Source of the DNA: Bacteroidota bacterium
Lineage (GTDB): Bacteria > Bacteroidota > Bacteroidia > Cytophagales > Spirosomataceae
DNA length: 64,000 nt
Assembly (NCBI GenBank): GCA_020161355.1
Contig: JAIUOF010000002.1
Span: 1-64,000 of the forward strand
Direction: 5' to 3'
Within the stretch, counting starts at the first letter, position 1; every line of letters starts with the position of its first letter. Shown here piece after piece: positions 26,112 through 35,608 of this stretch. The notes under the pieces are model-generated. The model was not told the DNA's origin and searched no databases. It saw nothing but the letters and a program-made list of their open reading frames with translations. Position numbers and translations under genes: made by a program.

Positions 26112-27671
26112 ATGCTTTCAGGCAAAAATATCATAGGATTTGAGACCTCTTCAGAGGGTACCGTAGGAATTCAAGCCATCAACCCCGCAACCGGTGAGCC
26201 TCTCGGACCGCTTTTTTTTAAAGCGACTCATTCAGAACTGGAAAAAGCTGTCATTAAAGCTTCGGAAGCATTTAAAACCTACCGAAACTTTTCCGGCAAC
26301 AAAAAGGCAGAATTTCTGGAGGCCATAGCAACAGAGATAGAAGCATTGGGAGATACCTTATTGGAACGCTATGTGGCCGAAAGTGGTTTGCCAACAGGCC
26401 GTGCTCAAGGCGAGCGTGGCCGCACCCTTAGTCAGTTAAGGCTTTTTGCCGGTTACATAAAAGAAGGCTCATGGGTCAATGCCATCATTGATACCCCTCA
26501 GCCTGACCGCCAGCCATTACCCAAACCCGACATCAGGGCGATGGAGCGGCCGTTGGGACCGGTGGGTGTTTTCGGAGCCAGCAATTTCCCTTTGGCATTT
26601 TCTGTTGCCGGTGGAGATACCGTTTCGGCTTTGGCAGCGGGCTGTCCAGTGGTTTATAAGGCACATCCTTCGCATTTGGGCACTTCTGAACTGGTCGGAA
26701 CGGCCATTATTGAAGCAGCCAAAAAGACAGGCATGCCTGATGGCGTTTTTTCGTTAATTATCGACGATGGTGTGGAAATCGGTCAGGCCTTGGTAAAACA
26801 TCCTCAGATAAAGGCCATTGGTTTTACAGGGTCTTACCGGGGCGGAAAGGCGATTTTTGATACTGCTGCCCTTCGCCCGGAACCCATCCCGGTTTATGCC
26901 GAAATGGGGAGCATCAATCCTGTATTTATTTTACCCAAAACTTTAAAAGAAAAAGGCGAAGCACTCACCAAAGCCTATCTGGGCTCAGTGACTATGGGTG
27001 TGGGGCAGTTTTGTACCAATCCCGGCCTGATGGTGGTGCAAAAAGATGATACTTTTATCGAAAATCTAAAAAAAGAAACACCTAAAGCAAGCGGAGGCAT
27101 TATGCTAAACCGGGGTATTCAGGCTGCTTATGAAAAAGGTATAGAACAATTTAGCCTTGGAGCAGAAATATTGAGTACAGGCACTCAACCCGAGGGATTC
27201 ACAGCTGCTAAGCCCATGATTTTCAGCACCGATTATGCAGGATTCACCGAAAATGAGCATTTGAAAGAGGAAGTATTTGGTCCATCGAGTTTGGTGGTAA
27301 ACTGCCAAAGCAAGGAAGAAATATTGAAACTTGCCAACGAACTCAGCGGGCATTTGACGGCCTCGGTATTTGGCACAGAAGAGGAATTGACAGCATATGC
27401 CGACTTACTTCAGATTTTAGAGCAAAAAGTGGGAAGATTGATTATCAACGCCTTTCCGACGGGTGTAGAAGTAACACATGCTATGGTACATGGCGGGCCA
27501 TTTCCAGCTACAACCAACAGCCGGAGTACCTCGGTAGGCACACTGGCCATTCACCGTTTTACCCGACCCGTATGCTTCCAGGATATGCCCGACAGCCTCT
27601 TGCCCGACGAACTTAAAACCGCCAACCCCCTGAATATCTGGCGGAAAGTGGATGGAGAGATCAGGAAATAA
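26112..27671 (+). CDS. 2-ketoglutarate semialdehyde (2,5-dioxovalerate) dehydrogenase
   Basis: A 519-residue aldehyde dehydrogenase of the NADP-preferring dioxovalerate branch. The Rossmann-side loop GFTGSYRGGKAI, the catalytic Glu in PVYAEMGSINPVFI and the catalytic Cys in GVGQFCTNPGLMVV are present; the C-terminal HGGPFPATTNSRSTSVGT block is typical of this branch. It would oxidise 2-ketoglutarate semialdehyde to 2-ketoglutarate. It is coupled to the FAH gene and followed by a clear terminator. The upstream pentose dehydrogenase and pentonate dehydratase needed for the full pathway are not in the window. Confidence 0.88.
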   Translation: MLSGKNIIGFETSSEGTVGIQAINPATGEPLGPLFFKATHSELEKAVIKASEAFKTYRNFSGNKKAEFLEAIATEIEALGDTLLERYVAESGLPTGRAQGERGRTLSQLRLFAGYIKEGSWVNAIIDTPQPDRQPLPKPDIRAMERPLGPVGVFGASNFPLAFSVAGGDTVSALAAGCPVVYKAHPSHLGTSELVGTAIIEAAKKTGMPDGVFSLIIDDGVEIGQALVKHPQIKAIGFTGSYRGGKAIFDTAALRPEPIPVYAEMGSINPVFILPKTLKEKGEALTKAYLGSVTMGVGQFCTNPGLMVVQKDDTFIENLKKETPKASGGIMLNRGIQAAYEKGIEQFSLGAEILSTGTQPEGFTAAKPMIFSTDYAGFTENEHLKEEVFGPSSLVVNCQSKEEILKLANELSGHLTASVFGTEEELTAYADLLQILEQKVGRLIINAFPTGVEVTHAMVHGGPFPATTNSRSTSVGTLAIHRFTRPVCFQDMPDSLLPDELKTANPLNIWRKVDGEIRK

Positions 27672-27681
27672 AAAATATTTG

Positions 27682-27710
27682 ATGCGTGCCAGGAGGGACG
27701 CATTTTTTTT
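27682..27710 (+). terminator. Rho-independent terminator after the ALDH gene
   Basis: ATGCGTGCC and GGACGCAT pair (one bulged G) around a five-base loop and are followed by eight T residues. It starts 10 bases after the ALDH stop codon and closes the FAH-ALDH operon. Confidence 0.85.
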
Positions 27711-27897
27711 ATTAAATCGAAAATGTCATACAAAATTAAAATTCTCAAAACAAATAATTTAAAAATAATAAATTCCTCTTGAATCTTTAGTATAAATGAT
27801 AAAAAGGACTTTAAAGTAACATGGATTCCTTCAAATATAATTTCTTGGTAAACCAAAAAAACAACCTATATTTACAAAAAACTTATCTGCTAAAATC

Positions 27898-29262
27898 GTG
27901 AGATACCAATCCCCCTTCTCCTCAAAAATTTCTTTTATATTTTTGCTTATCAGTATTTTTACCACAAAGATTCACGCTCAATCCTATGATTTAAACACGT
28001 TTAAATTTAGATATCAAAACTATAGATTTCTGAATACTGACTTTTCGCTAAGTGGTAATTCCAATCGAAATATTTATGACAATAATTTTAATACATTTGA
28101 TTCTAAAAAATCTCTTTCAAATTATATATCTTATATCAGGACTAAAAGCAAGGATAAAGTACAATTAATAGAAAATCTTTCAGTATCTACTAATTTTTTA
28201 TATTCCAGGTATTCTGGTCATTTCGACCAAACAGACTCATCGAAACGAACCGTAAATTTGGTTAACAATATTTTCTATTCTTTCTCTAAGAATTTATACA
28301 CTAAAAATCTAAATTTTAAGATTCTAGAATTTGGTTTCAACTCTTATTTAAATCCCAAATTCAAGTCAACAGACTACAACACAAATAATTATAACTTATA
28401 TTTTAATTTTGGGATAGGAAAAGGTAGAATCGAAAATGTATCAGACGCCGTAACTGCAATTTTCATCGTTAAAGACTTGATATCAAAAGGCATATCAACT
28501 GAAATCGACTCTTCGAAAATCGAAAAATTGGCAAGTGGAGTTGTTGAAGCAAGAAACAGAAGATTTTTGAATGATTACAGATACCAATATATTGACCAAA
28601 TCAGCCTTTTGGATAGTATTTGCAAGACTATTGGCATTCAACAATTCAATAGTTTAAAATACTTTAACATTCTTTACGATAATCTTATTTTTACAGATTA
28701 CAGCCGAGAAACAGGTGGAAAATTAGAATTCAAAGGTGGACTTGAAGGTTTAAGTAATAGAATTGGCTACTATGATTATAAAACTTTTGAGAACTCATTC
28801 ATAAAATATTTTAGACATGACTTTGACTATGGTATCAACCTGAACCTGAGCTCGAGATACAGAAATGTTCATCAAATAAATTCTCAACAACAAAGGGGTC
28901 ATTTGTTTGAAATAAATTATAGAAAAAACCTTCTTTATGAATATTTAATTCGAAAAAGTGAAAGTTTAATGGATCACAATTTAGAATTTCACTATAATTT
29001 TGAATTTATAGTTCAGCCCAACACAAGGACATTTTTTAAATTCCACTTACCTATGTATTTAAACATAATTAGACCCAAATACGATATCTTGAGAAAAAAT
29101 TTACAAACCGGACTTTATGCAGAAGCCAATTATTTTATTTCTAGAAAAACAAGCTTAAATTGTTATCTGAATTATAGATTTAGCAAGAGTTTTATTGGTG
29201 ACGACAAATTACAATTCAGCAATTCGATTTTTAGGGTTAGTATCAATCATTCCATTTTTTGA
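27898..29262 (+). CDS. AT-rich secreted protein of unknown function
   Basis: A 454-residue protein starting with GTG. A signal peptide ends near residue 28 (TTKIHAQ). The mature part is rich in Asn, Tyr, Phe, Lys and Ser with many alternating aromatic stretches and ends in an aromatic strand (VSINHSIF), compatible with an outer-membrane beta-barrel, but I recognise no family. Its DNA is visibly more AT-rich than its neighbours, a possible sign of recent acquisition or weak constraint. It stands alone. Confidence 0.7.
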   Translation: MRYQSPFSSKISFIFLLISIFTTKIHAQSYDLNTFKFRYQNYRFLNTDFSLSGNSNRNIYDNNFNTFDSKKSLSNYISYIRTKSKDKVQLIENLSVSTNFLYSRYSGHFDQTDSSKRTVNLVNNIFYSFSKNLYTKNLNFKILEFGFNSYLNPKFKSTDYNTNNYNLYFNFGIGKGRIENVSDAVTAIFIVKDLISKGISTEIDSSKIEKLASGVVEARNRRFLNDYRYQYIDQISLLDSICKTIGIQQFNSLKYFNILYDNLIFTDYSRETGGKLEFKGGLEGLSNRIGYYDYKTFENSFIKYFRHDFDYGINLNLSSRYRNVHQINSQQQRGHLFEINYRKNLLYEYLIRKSESLMDHNLEFHYNFEFIVQPNTRTFFKFHLPMYLNIIRPKYDILRKNLQTGLYAEANYFISRKTSLNCYLNYRFSKSFIGDDKLQFSNSIFRVSINHSIF

Positions 29263-29481
29263 GAAATAATCCTATTAGCGTTTTCCCTTGGAATAATGTT
29301 AAACATAAATTCTTAATGAAAATCATATTCTTTATTTAAAGGCAAGAACCATTTAGTTATTGGAGCCGACTTAGTGAATACTGAATCAAATTTTAAAAAT
29401 CATCTCTATTTTACCTAATTCAATCTTATTTCTCATAATTTTGAGACTTGGAATCATCAAAAATTACATCAACAAAACCTC

Positions 29482-29925
29482 ATGGAAAAATTTATCTGGG
29501 TAATCATAGCGTTTGTGGCCGGGGCGATATTACCTATTCAGGCCGGTATGAATAGTAAACTGGCCAAATCGGGAGGTAGTCCTGTGCATGCATCTATGAT
29601 ATCATTTGTGGTGGGTATCCTTGCCTTACTTATCTATATCTTGTTGACATCCAACAATGTATCGATAAAAGGACTCAAGTCAGCACCGGCTTATGCCTGG
29701 GCAGGCGGGCTTTTAGGGGCTTTTTACGTTACAGTTATTGTTTTTGCTTTTCCGAAAATCGGCCCGGGGCTTACTTTTGGTCTGGTGGTAGCAGGCCAAT
29801 TGCTCATCTCAATGCTCATGGAGCATTTTGAAATCATGGGGGCTCAGCATCAACCCATAAGTTTGGGTCGCCTGGCCGGGTTGGTACTTATTGTGGTTGG
29901 CGTAATAATGATGAAGAAGTTTTGA
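29482..29925 (+). CDS. DMT-superfamily membrane protein (YdcZ/DUF606 type)
   Basis: A 147-residue protein with five transmembrane segments. The family start FVAGAILPIQAGMNSKLA and the segment AWAGGLLGAFYVTVIVFAFPKIG are diagnostic of the YdcZ (DUF606) half-size relatives of EamA transporters. Such proteins often act as homo- or heterodimers; the substrate is unknown. The methyltransferase-like gene follows 48 bases later on the same strand. Confidence 0.88.
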   Translation: MEKFIWVIIAFVAGAILPIQAGMNSKLAKSGGSPVHASMISFVVGILALLIYILLTSNNVSIKGLKSAPAYAWAGGLLGAFYVTVIVFAFPKIGPGLTFGLVVAGQLLISMLMEHFEIMGAQHQPISLGRLAGLVLIVVGVIMMKKF

Positions 29926-29973
29926 GCAAACTTCGAAAGGTTCACGGTTTTATAATTCATTTGTTTTTAAATC

Positions 29974-30420
29974 ATGAAATCCAGTATAAAGCCTGATGGA
30001 TACTTCATACTGTCTCAGTCTTTATCAGTGCTTTTGCATTTTGCTTTTCCAATTATCCAGATAATATATTCGCCTTATTCTTACATTGGAATAGTATTAT
30101 TGGTATTAGGTCTTATCGTAGTTTATTTTTCAAACAAAATTCTGACCGAACAAAAAACCAGTATCCAGCCTTTTGAAACCCCTGATAAATTGGTTTCAAA
30201 CGGTACTTTTAGTTTTAGCCGAAATCCGATTTATCTGGGTATGAACCTCGCACTTTTAGGTATCTCTGTTTTAATGGGGTCGCTTACGGCGTTTTTATCT
30301 CCAATTATTTTTTGGGGAGTTATGAATTTTAAAATTATTCCTATGGAGGAAGAAACCATGGAAAAAAATTTCGGGAATAGTTTTACAGCCTATAAATCAA
30401 AAGTCAGACGGTGGATTTGA
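29974..30420 (+). CDS. Isoprenylcysteine methyltransferase-like membrane protein
   Basis: A 148-residue integral membrane protein of the ICMT/phospholipid methyltransferase fold: four to five helices with the SAM-binding signature NGTFSFSRNPIYLGMNLALLG and the C-terminal EEETMEKNFG...Y motif. Bacterial members are thought to methylate small membrane substrates; no target is known here. It is co-directional with the YdcZ-like gene. Confidence 0.85.
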   Translation: MKSSIKPDGYFILSQSLSVLLHFAFPIIQIIYSPYSYIGIVLLVLGLIVVYFSNKILTEQKTSIQPFETPDKLVSNGTFSFSRNPIYLGMNLALLGISVLMGSLTAFLSPIIFWGVMNFKIIPMEEETMEKNFGNSFTAYKSKVRRWI

Positions 30421-30461
30421 TTCCTCAGATATTCGATTAAGTTTTGGAACATAATAAGAAA

Positions 30462-30767
30462 TTAGGCGGTAATTTCACCTTCGAGTTGACTATTCTGATA
30501 TAAAACATCCGGACAAAAATCAAGAGAAGCCGGCTTTATGGTACCATCATAGTCTTGTATTAAAGCTAATTTATCCCAATATAGTGTACGCCCATCTGTT
30601 TTTACTTTTGCAAATGTTTCTTTGTTAAGAAGTTGCGAAAAAGTACTTGATGCCGTTATTTCGGAAAGGATATTGGAGAAATTCACCCATCTTACCTCTT
30701 GGTTATTCCACCGGGTTTTGACTTTTGGGAACTCTACTTCCAATACTTCATTAATTCTCGGTAACAT
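30462..30767 (-). CDS. DUF2442-like small protein
   Basis: A 101-residue protein ending in a segment (LALIQDYDGTIKPASLDFCPDVLY) that matches the C-terminus of DUF2442 proteins, where a predicted date-like loop precedes CPDxLY. The N-terminal half (VKTRWNNQEVRWVNFSNIL) fits the family's two-strand start. DUF2442 genes often pair with DUF4160 as possible toxin-antitoxin-like units; no partner is visible here. It is convergent with the methyltransferase gene. Confidence 0.72.
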   Translation of the reverse strand: MLPRINEVLEVEFPKVKTRWNNQEVRWVNFSNILSEITASSTFSQLLNKETFAKVKTDGRTLYWDKLALIQDYDGTIKPASLDFCPDVLYQNSQLEGEITA

Positions 30768-31247
30768 TTTATATATTAATTTAAAGGCTGAATCTTCCTT
30801 AAAACACCATTATCCTTCATAGATTCATCATATCCCCTTTATAAAAATATAATAAATCTGATTAGGGTTAATTATTATTTTAACTAAAAAAAAAATAGGT
30901 CTTTAACTTTCAATTAGATGACATTTCGTAAAAAAAAGAAAAATACGCCATTACATTCTTTGTGTCGGCTGCCGCCTGGGCCTTCATTTTTTTTCGAAAA
31001 AAAACGAAGCAAAAAAAACTGCACCCTGCATTCTCACACACTCAAAATTCTCAAAATCATTTATTCATGAAATTTTCCTTTCTCCTGTTGAGAATTTTGA
31101 TTGTGTTCAAACAGTGCAGGCTGTTATAAGGTCACATTTGATTTATTTTTTTTCGTTTGATAGTAATTATTTAAAAAAAAATTAGACCCCTCAAAAGTTT
31201 TTCAAATCAGCCACAGCGTCCCAAAAAGAAACGCTGTGGCGAATATT
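30768..31247. other. Gene-free AT-rich region with a long imperfect inverted repeat
   Basis: No gene is supported in these 480 bases. A perfect 13-base inverted repeat, TCAAAATTCTCAA (31042-31054) and TTGAGAATTTTGA (31088-31100), extends imperfectly to about 33 bases per arm, ending near CTGCA at both outer sides, with a 33-base centre. It could be a MITE-like remnant or a structured RNA. The 3' part contains the hairpin after the phosphorylase gene. Confidence 0.55.
31210..31240 (-). terminator. Hairpin after the cellobiose phosphorylase gene
   Basis: GCCACAGCGT (31210-31219) pairs perfectly with ACGCTGTGGC (31231-31240), eleven bases of loop, starting seven bases after the phosphorylase stop on the minus strand. 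The T-run behind it is weak, so it may work as an mRNA 3'-end stabiliser as much as a terminator. Confidence 0.65.
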
Positions 31248-33686
31248 TTACCCTAAAACGGCAAGCACCTCATGCACCTGACCGTCAGCAAACACAGGTA
31301 TAATGTTTCCATTGATGGTTTTTCCATCAACTATGAGTTGTTTTACCCCTTTTGATTTTGAATCCGGGTTTTTAATGCTTATCCTGTAAGTTGCCCCGCG
31401 AAACTTGCGGGTGATCTTGGCTTCTTTCCAATCATTGGGAATACAAGGATCAACCATAAGTCCATCATAATCAGGGCGAATACCAAATATATACTGACTG
31501 ATGGCGTAAAAGTTCCAGGAGGCTGTACCCGTAAGCCAGGAGTTTTTAGCTTCACCGGGTTTAAACGCATCTTTTCCGGCAACCATCTGTGCATATACGT
31601 AAGGTTCGGTTTTATGCAGTTCGCTGATTTCTTCCAGATAAGAAGGGCAAATCTTCTGGTAATATTCCCATGCTCTGTTTCCATTGCCACGAACGGTTTC
31701 GCCTATCATTATCCATGGATTATTATGACAGAAAATACCGGCATTTTCCTTGTATCCGGGCGGATAAGTGGAGATTTCACCGTATTCTATGTAGTATTTT
31801 GTGAATGCCGGATTGTTCAAAACAATGCCATAAGGCGTGTCAAGCCGTTCTTTTACGGCATCCAAGGCCTGATCACAGTAGCCTTCCTCCTGCCCTATGC
31901 CCGCCATGGTGCACCAGCCGTTGGATTCGATAAAAATCTTGCCTTCCTCATTTTCATTGCTACCGATTTTGTTTCCAAAATAATCATAGGCACGCAAAAA
32001 CCACTCTCCGTCCCAGCCATATTTTTTTACAGCATCAATCATCGCATCCACATGCTTTTGAGCTCTTTCTGCTTCATCTGCTTTACCAAGACGCTTACAA
32101 AGAGCCACATAGTCACGGCCATAAACCACAAAGAGTCCTGCAATCATAATAGACTCCGCTTTGGTGCCTTCGGTCTTATTCTCGGTAGTTTGGAATGACT
32201 CGTTGGGGTCATTGGAGAAACAGTTGAGGTTCAGGCAGTCGTTCCAGTCGGCCCGGCCAATCAAGGGCAAACCATGGGGACCCAAATGCTCAATGACGTG
32301 ATTGAAAGAAACGGTTAGATGATGGAAAAGCGAGGTTGCGGTGGCAGGATCATTGTCAAAAGGCACCATTTCATCCAAAATCGAGAAATCACCTGATTCT
32401 TTAATGTAACTCACTGTACCCAAAATCAGCCACATGGGGTCGTCATTAAAACCACCTCCGATGTCGTTGTTGCCTCTTTTGGTCAATGGCTGGTATTGAT
32501 GATAACAACCGCCGTCAGGAAACTGCGTGGAAGCGATGTCAATAATTCTTTCCCTGGCACGCTCGGGTATCTGATGCACAAAACCTATCAGATCCTGATT
32601 GGAGTCACGGAAACCCATTCCTCTGCCTATACCAGACTCAAAAAACGAAGCAGAACGAGAAAAACAGAAGGTAATCATGCATTGATACTGATTCCAGATA
32701 TTGACCATTCTGTCGAGTTTTTCATCGCCGGAATTAACCGAATACACGCTCAGCAAATTATCCCAATATTTTCGTAAATCGGCAAGAGCTGCATCGACTT
32801 TTTCTACGGTATCAAATCTGGCGATGGTTTCTTTGGCTTTGGTTTTATTGATAATATTTTTAGATTCCCATTTTTCTTCAGCTGCATTTTCAACATAACC
32901 CAAAACAAAAATAAGATCTCTGCTTTCTCCGGGTTTTAATTCTACTTCAATATAATGAGAAGCTATGGGTGACCATCCGTGTGCTTCTGTTTTGCGGGGA
33001 GTACCTTCGGCAACTACCTGAGGCTCATCGAAACCATTGTATAGCCCGAAAAAGCTTTCTCTGTCGGTGTCAAAACCCTGAATCGGAACGTTTACGGAAT
33101 AATAGGCGAAATGGTCTCTTCTTTCCTTGTATTCTGTTTTGTGGTAAATCACTGAATCCTGAATCTCTACTTCGCCTGTGGAAAAGTTTCTCTGGAAGTT
33201 TTCCATGTCGGCAGCGGCATTCCAAAGTGCCCATTCTACAAATGAAAATACTTTTAGTTTTTTGATAGAATCAGAATGGTTGGTTAGTGTCAGTTTTTGT
33301 ACCTCTGCCCAGGTTTTTAAAGGAACAAAATACAGTGCTTTGGCCGAAACTCCATTTTTTACCCCTTTGATGGAGCTATAATTCATGCCATGGCGGCACT
33401 CATATTCGTCAAGCTCTGTTTTGCAGGGTTTCCATCCTGGTGACCAGATGGTATCTTCATCTTTGATATAAAAATACTTTCCACCGGCATCCATAGGCAC
33501 GTTGTTATACCGATACCTGGTGAGCCTTCTAAATTTTGCATCTTTATAAAAAGTATAACCTCCTGCTGTATTGGATATTAATGAAAAAAAGTCTTCATTT
33601 CCGAGATAGTTAATCCATGGCCAGGGTGTTTTTGGGTTGGTGATTACATATTCTCTTTTGGAATCATCAAAATGTCCGAATTTCAT
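31248..33686 (-). CDS. GH94 cellobiose-type phosphorylase
   Basis: An 812-residue cytoplasmic glycoside phosphorylase. It starts [18 protein letters not shown], the usual N-terminus of cellobiose phosphorylases, and has [14 protein letters not shown], the catalytic-acid segment [13 protein letters not shown] (Asp of DWND) and [16 protein letters not shown] near the phosphate site. These enzymes split cellobiose (or a related beta-glucoside) with phosphate into glucose 1-phosphate and glucose. ATG 33686 is preferred to 33710, whose extra residues are unconserved. The symporter gene ends 33 bases upstream, giving an uptake-plus-phosphorolysis operon. Confidence 0.92.
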   Translation of the reverse strand: MKFGHFDDSKREYVITNPKTPWPWINYLGNEDFFSLISNTAGGYTFYKDAKFRRLTRYRYNNVPMDAGGKYFYIKDEDTIWSPGWKPCKTELDEYECRHGMNYSSIKGVKNGVSAKALYFVPLKTWAEVQKLTLTNHSDSIKKLKVFSFVEWALWNAAADMENFQRNFSTGEVEIQDSVIYHKTEYKERRDHFAYYSVNVPIQGFDTDRESFFGLYNGFDEPQVVAEGTPRKTEAHGWSPIASHYIEVELKPGESRDLIFVLGYVENAAEEKWESKNIINKTKAKETIARFDTVEKVDAALADLRKYWDNLLSVYSVNSGDEKLDRMVNIWNQYQCMITFCFSRSASFFESGIGRGMGFRDSNQDLIGFVHQIPERARERIIDIASTQFPDGGCYHQYQPLTKRGNNDIGGGFNDDPMWLILGTVSYIKESGDFSILDEMVPFDNDPATATSLFHHLTVSFNHVIEHLGPHGLPLIGRADWNDCLNLNCFSNDPNESFQTTENKTEGTKAESIMIAGLFVVYGRDYVALCKRLGKADEAERAQKHVDAMIDAVKKYGWDGEWFLRAYDYFGNKIGSNENEEGKIFIESNGWCTMAGIGQEEGYCDQALDAVKERLDTPYGIVLNNPAFTKYYIEYGEISTYPPGYKENAGIFCHNNPWIMIGETVRGNGNRAWEYYQKICPSYLEEISELHKTEPYVYAQMVAGKDAFKPGEAKNSWLTGTASWNFYAISQYIFGIRPDYDGLMVDPCIPNDWKEAKITRKFRGATYRISIKNPDSKSKGVKQLIVDGKTINGNIIPVFADGQVHEVLAVLG

Positions 33687-33719
33687 GTTTTTATTAAAAA
33701 AATTGTTCAAAAATTAAAC

Positions 33720-35318
33720 TTACGCCTCCTCTCCTGCTCTTCTACGATTCAATTCAAGAGTAATCTCATCCATTTTGGATTGAGTAAGCGGGTAAAGGAG
33801 CATAAATACCGCTCCAAACAACGCCACTATTGTAGGAATCCAGCTCATAAGCATGACTATTCCGGGTACTGCACCCTGAATGGCTACTTCGTTCTGTCCA
33901 TTGTAATTAAAAGAGGCCAGCACCATACCGATGATAACGCCACCAATGCCACCCCCAAATTTGGTAGCAAAAGAACCTGCCGAATATACCAACCCGGTGG
34001 CTCTGCGTCCATTCTTAAATTCAGAATAATCGGCGGCATCGCCAAGCATAGCAAAAAATAAGGTTGGGAAGACTGCAGCACCGATTTCGCTTAATATTCC
34101 AAGAGAAAAAATAGCTGAAATGTCGTCGGGTCCACAAAATGTAATGAGGGCATTTACAAGACCTGAAAACAATAAGGCATAAATAAAGAGGTTTCTTTTA
34201 CCCAGTTTTTTACCCAAAGGCGTGGTAATCATCGCTCCCAGAATAGAGGCAAAAGCCAGAGATATCAAATACGAAGAGGTAAGCAGTGGATTATGCAAAT
34301 AATGCGTGAAATATATCACCACAATACCTTGCTTGATGGAATTAAACACCTGAAAAACAATTCCCATGACCAGCAAAACGATCCAGGGCTTGTTTTTTAT
34401 CAAATCTTTTATATCTTTTTTGAGATTGGTTTCCTGATTTTTGGGTGGCAAAACCCTTTCTTTTGTACTCAAAAAAGTAAGAATCATAAAGATTGACAGG
34501 AAAAAAGAAAGGAGATAAATAGCATAACTATAGCCTCTTTTCTGGTCAACAATCGTAATTTTTCCGGCATCCAGATTATCTTCTCCACTTACCAGAAAGG
34601 TATATTCTTTATTGGCAACCATCGAAAAACTTTTTCCCTGGGTCGGAGTATTGTCTTTTATGGATTGATCAGCCCAAATAAATTGTGCCAGGCCATCTTT
34701 GGTTTTGATATTTACATTTTTTACATCTTTCGACGCTGAAACCGTAACTTCATATTTGCTGGCTTCGAGTTTATTGATTTTAACCTCAGGGTTGATATTT
34801 CCATAATAGGCTACCAAAAAAAGCAAAGCACCCTGTACCACCATACCTCCCACAAAGGCACCTACCATCCTGAATGAGCCAAGACTTGTGCGTTCTTTGT
34901 CATCGCCGGTCATTACGGCCATAAGAGCTCCATAGGGAATGTTATTGGCCGTGTATATGAGCGTAAAAAGGTTGTAAACCACATAGGCATAAATCAATTT
35001 TCCGGTTTGAGAAAAATCAGGGCTCATAAAAAGGAGCGAAAGGATAATTCCCAAAGGAATGGCTGACCACAAAATCCAGGGTCTAAATTTGCCATATTTG
35101 GTGGTTGTACGATCACAGATAATCCCCATCAGGATGTCGCTCACTCCATCACCAAAGCGAGCAATTAGAAACAAAAGGCCCACCGCAGCGGGATTAAGAC
35201 CAAAAACATCGGTGTAAAAAATAAAAAGGAAGGTTGATACGCCTCTCCAGGCGATGTTGGCCGCACCGTCGCCCAGTGCATAGCCAACTTTTTCTTTAAA
35301 AGACAGAGCTGCCATCAA
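33720..35318 (-). CDS. GPH-family sugar:cation symporter with periplasmic insert
   Basis: A 532-residue MFS transporter of the glycoside-pentoside-hexuronide group: KVGYALGDGAANIAWRGVSTF and FGDGVSDILMGIICDRT are family hallmarks (conserved Asp residues of the cation site). About 95 residues of hydrophilic, strand-rich sequence (about residues 172-268, including NVNIKTKDGLAQFIWAD) are inserted between helices 5 and 6, where MelB-type proteins have a short periplasmic loop. It is directly upstream of cellobiose phosphorylase, so cellobiose or a related disaccharide is the likely substrate. Confidence 0.88.
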   Translation of the reverse strand: MMAALSFKEKVGYALGDGAANIAWRGVSTFLFIFYTDVFGLNPAAVGLLFLIARFGDGVSDILMGIICDRTTTKYGKFRPWILWSAIPLGIILSLLFMSPDFSQTGKLIYAYVVYNLFTLIYTANNIPYGALMAVMTGDDKERTSLGSFRMVGAFVGGMVVQGALLFLVAYYGNINPEVKINKLEASKYEVTVSASKDVKNVNIKTKDGLAQFIWADQSIKDNTPTQGKSFSMVANKEYTFLVSGEDNLDAGKITIVDQKRGYSYAIYLLSFFLSIFMILTFLSTKERVLPPKNQETNLKKDIKDLIKNKPWIVLLVMGIVFQVFNSIKQGIVVIYFTHYLHNPLLTSSYLISLAFASILGAMITTPLGKKLGKRNLFIYALLFSGLVNALITFCGPDDISAIFSLGILSEIGAAVFPTLFFAMLGDAADYSEFKNGRRATGLVYSAGSFATKFGGGIGGVIIGMVLASFNYNGQNEVAIQGAVPGIVMLMSWIPTIVALFGAVFMLLYPLTQSKMDEITLELNRRRAGEEA

Positions 35319-35608
35319 ATAGTGATTTTAGATTGAATAAATGTAAATTTTGTTCTTATTCTCACTTTTTTACAAAATGTATCAAAGGAACTGATGATTA
35401 GTGCAGACTCACAAATTTAACAAAGAAAAGGGTAGAAACAGCAAAATGCCCGGGCTTTCTTGAAGAGAAAAATTTAAGGTTTTTCAACCAAAATATTTTA
35501 AAGAAATATGTTGCAATGCGGGTATGAAATATAACAGATTTTATGTCAAAAAAATCAGAAAAAAAGCGAAAGACTTTGTGATTCTATAAGTATAAATAGA
35601 TGTGGTAA

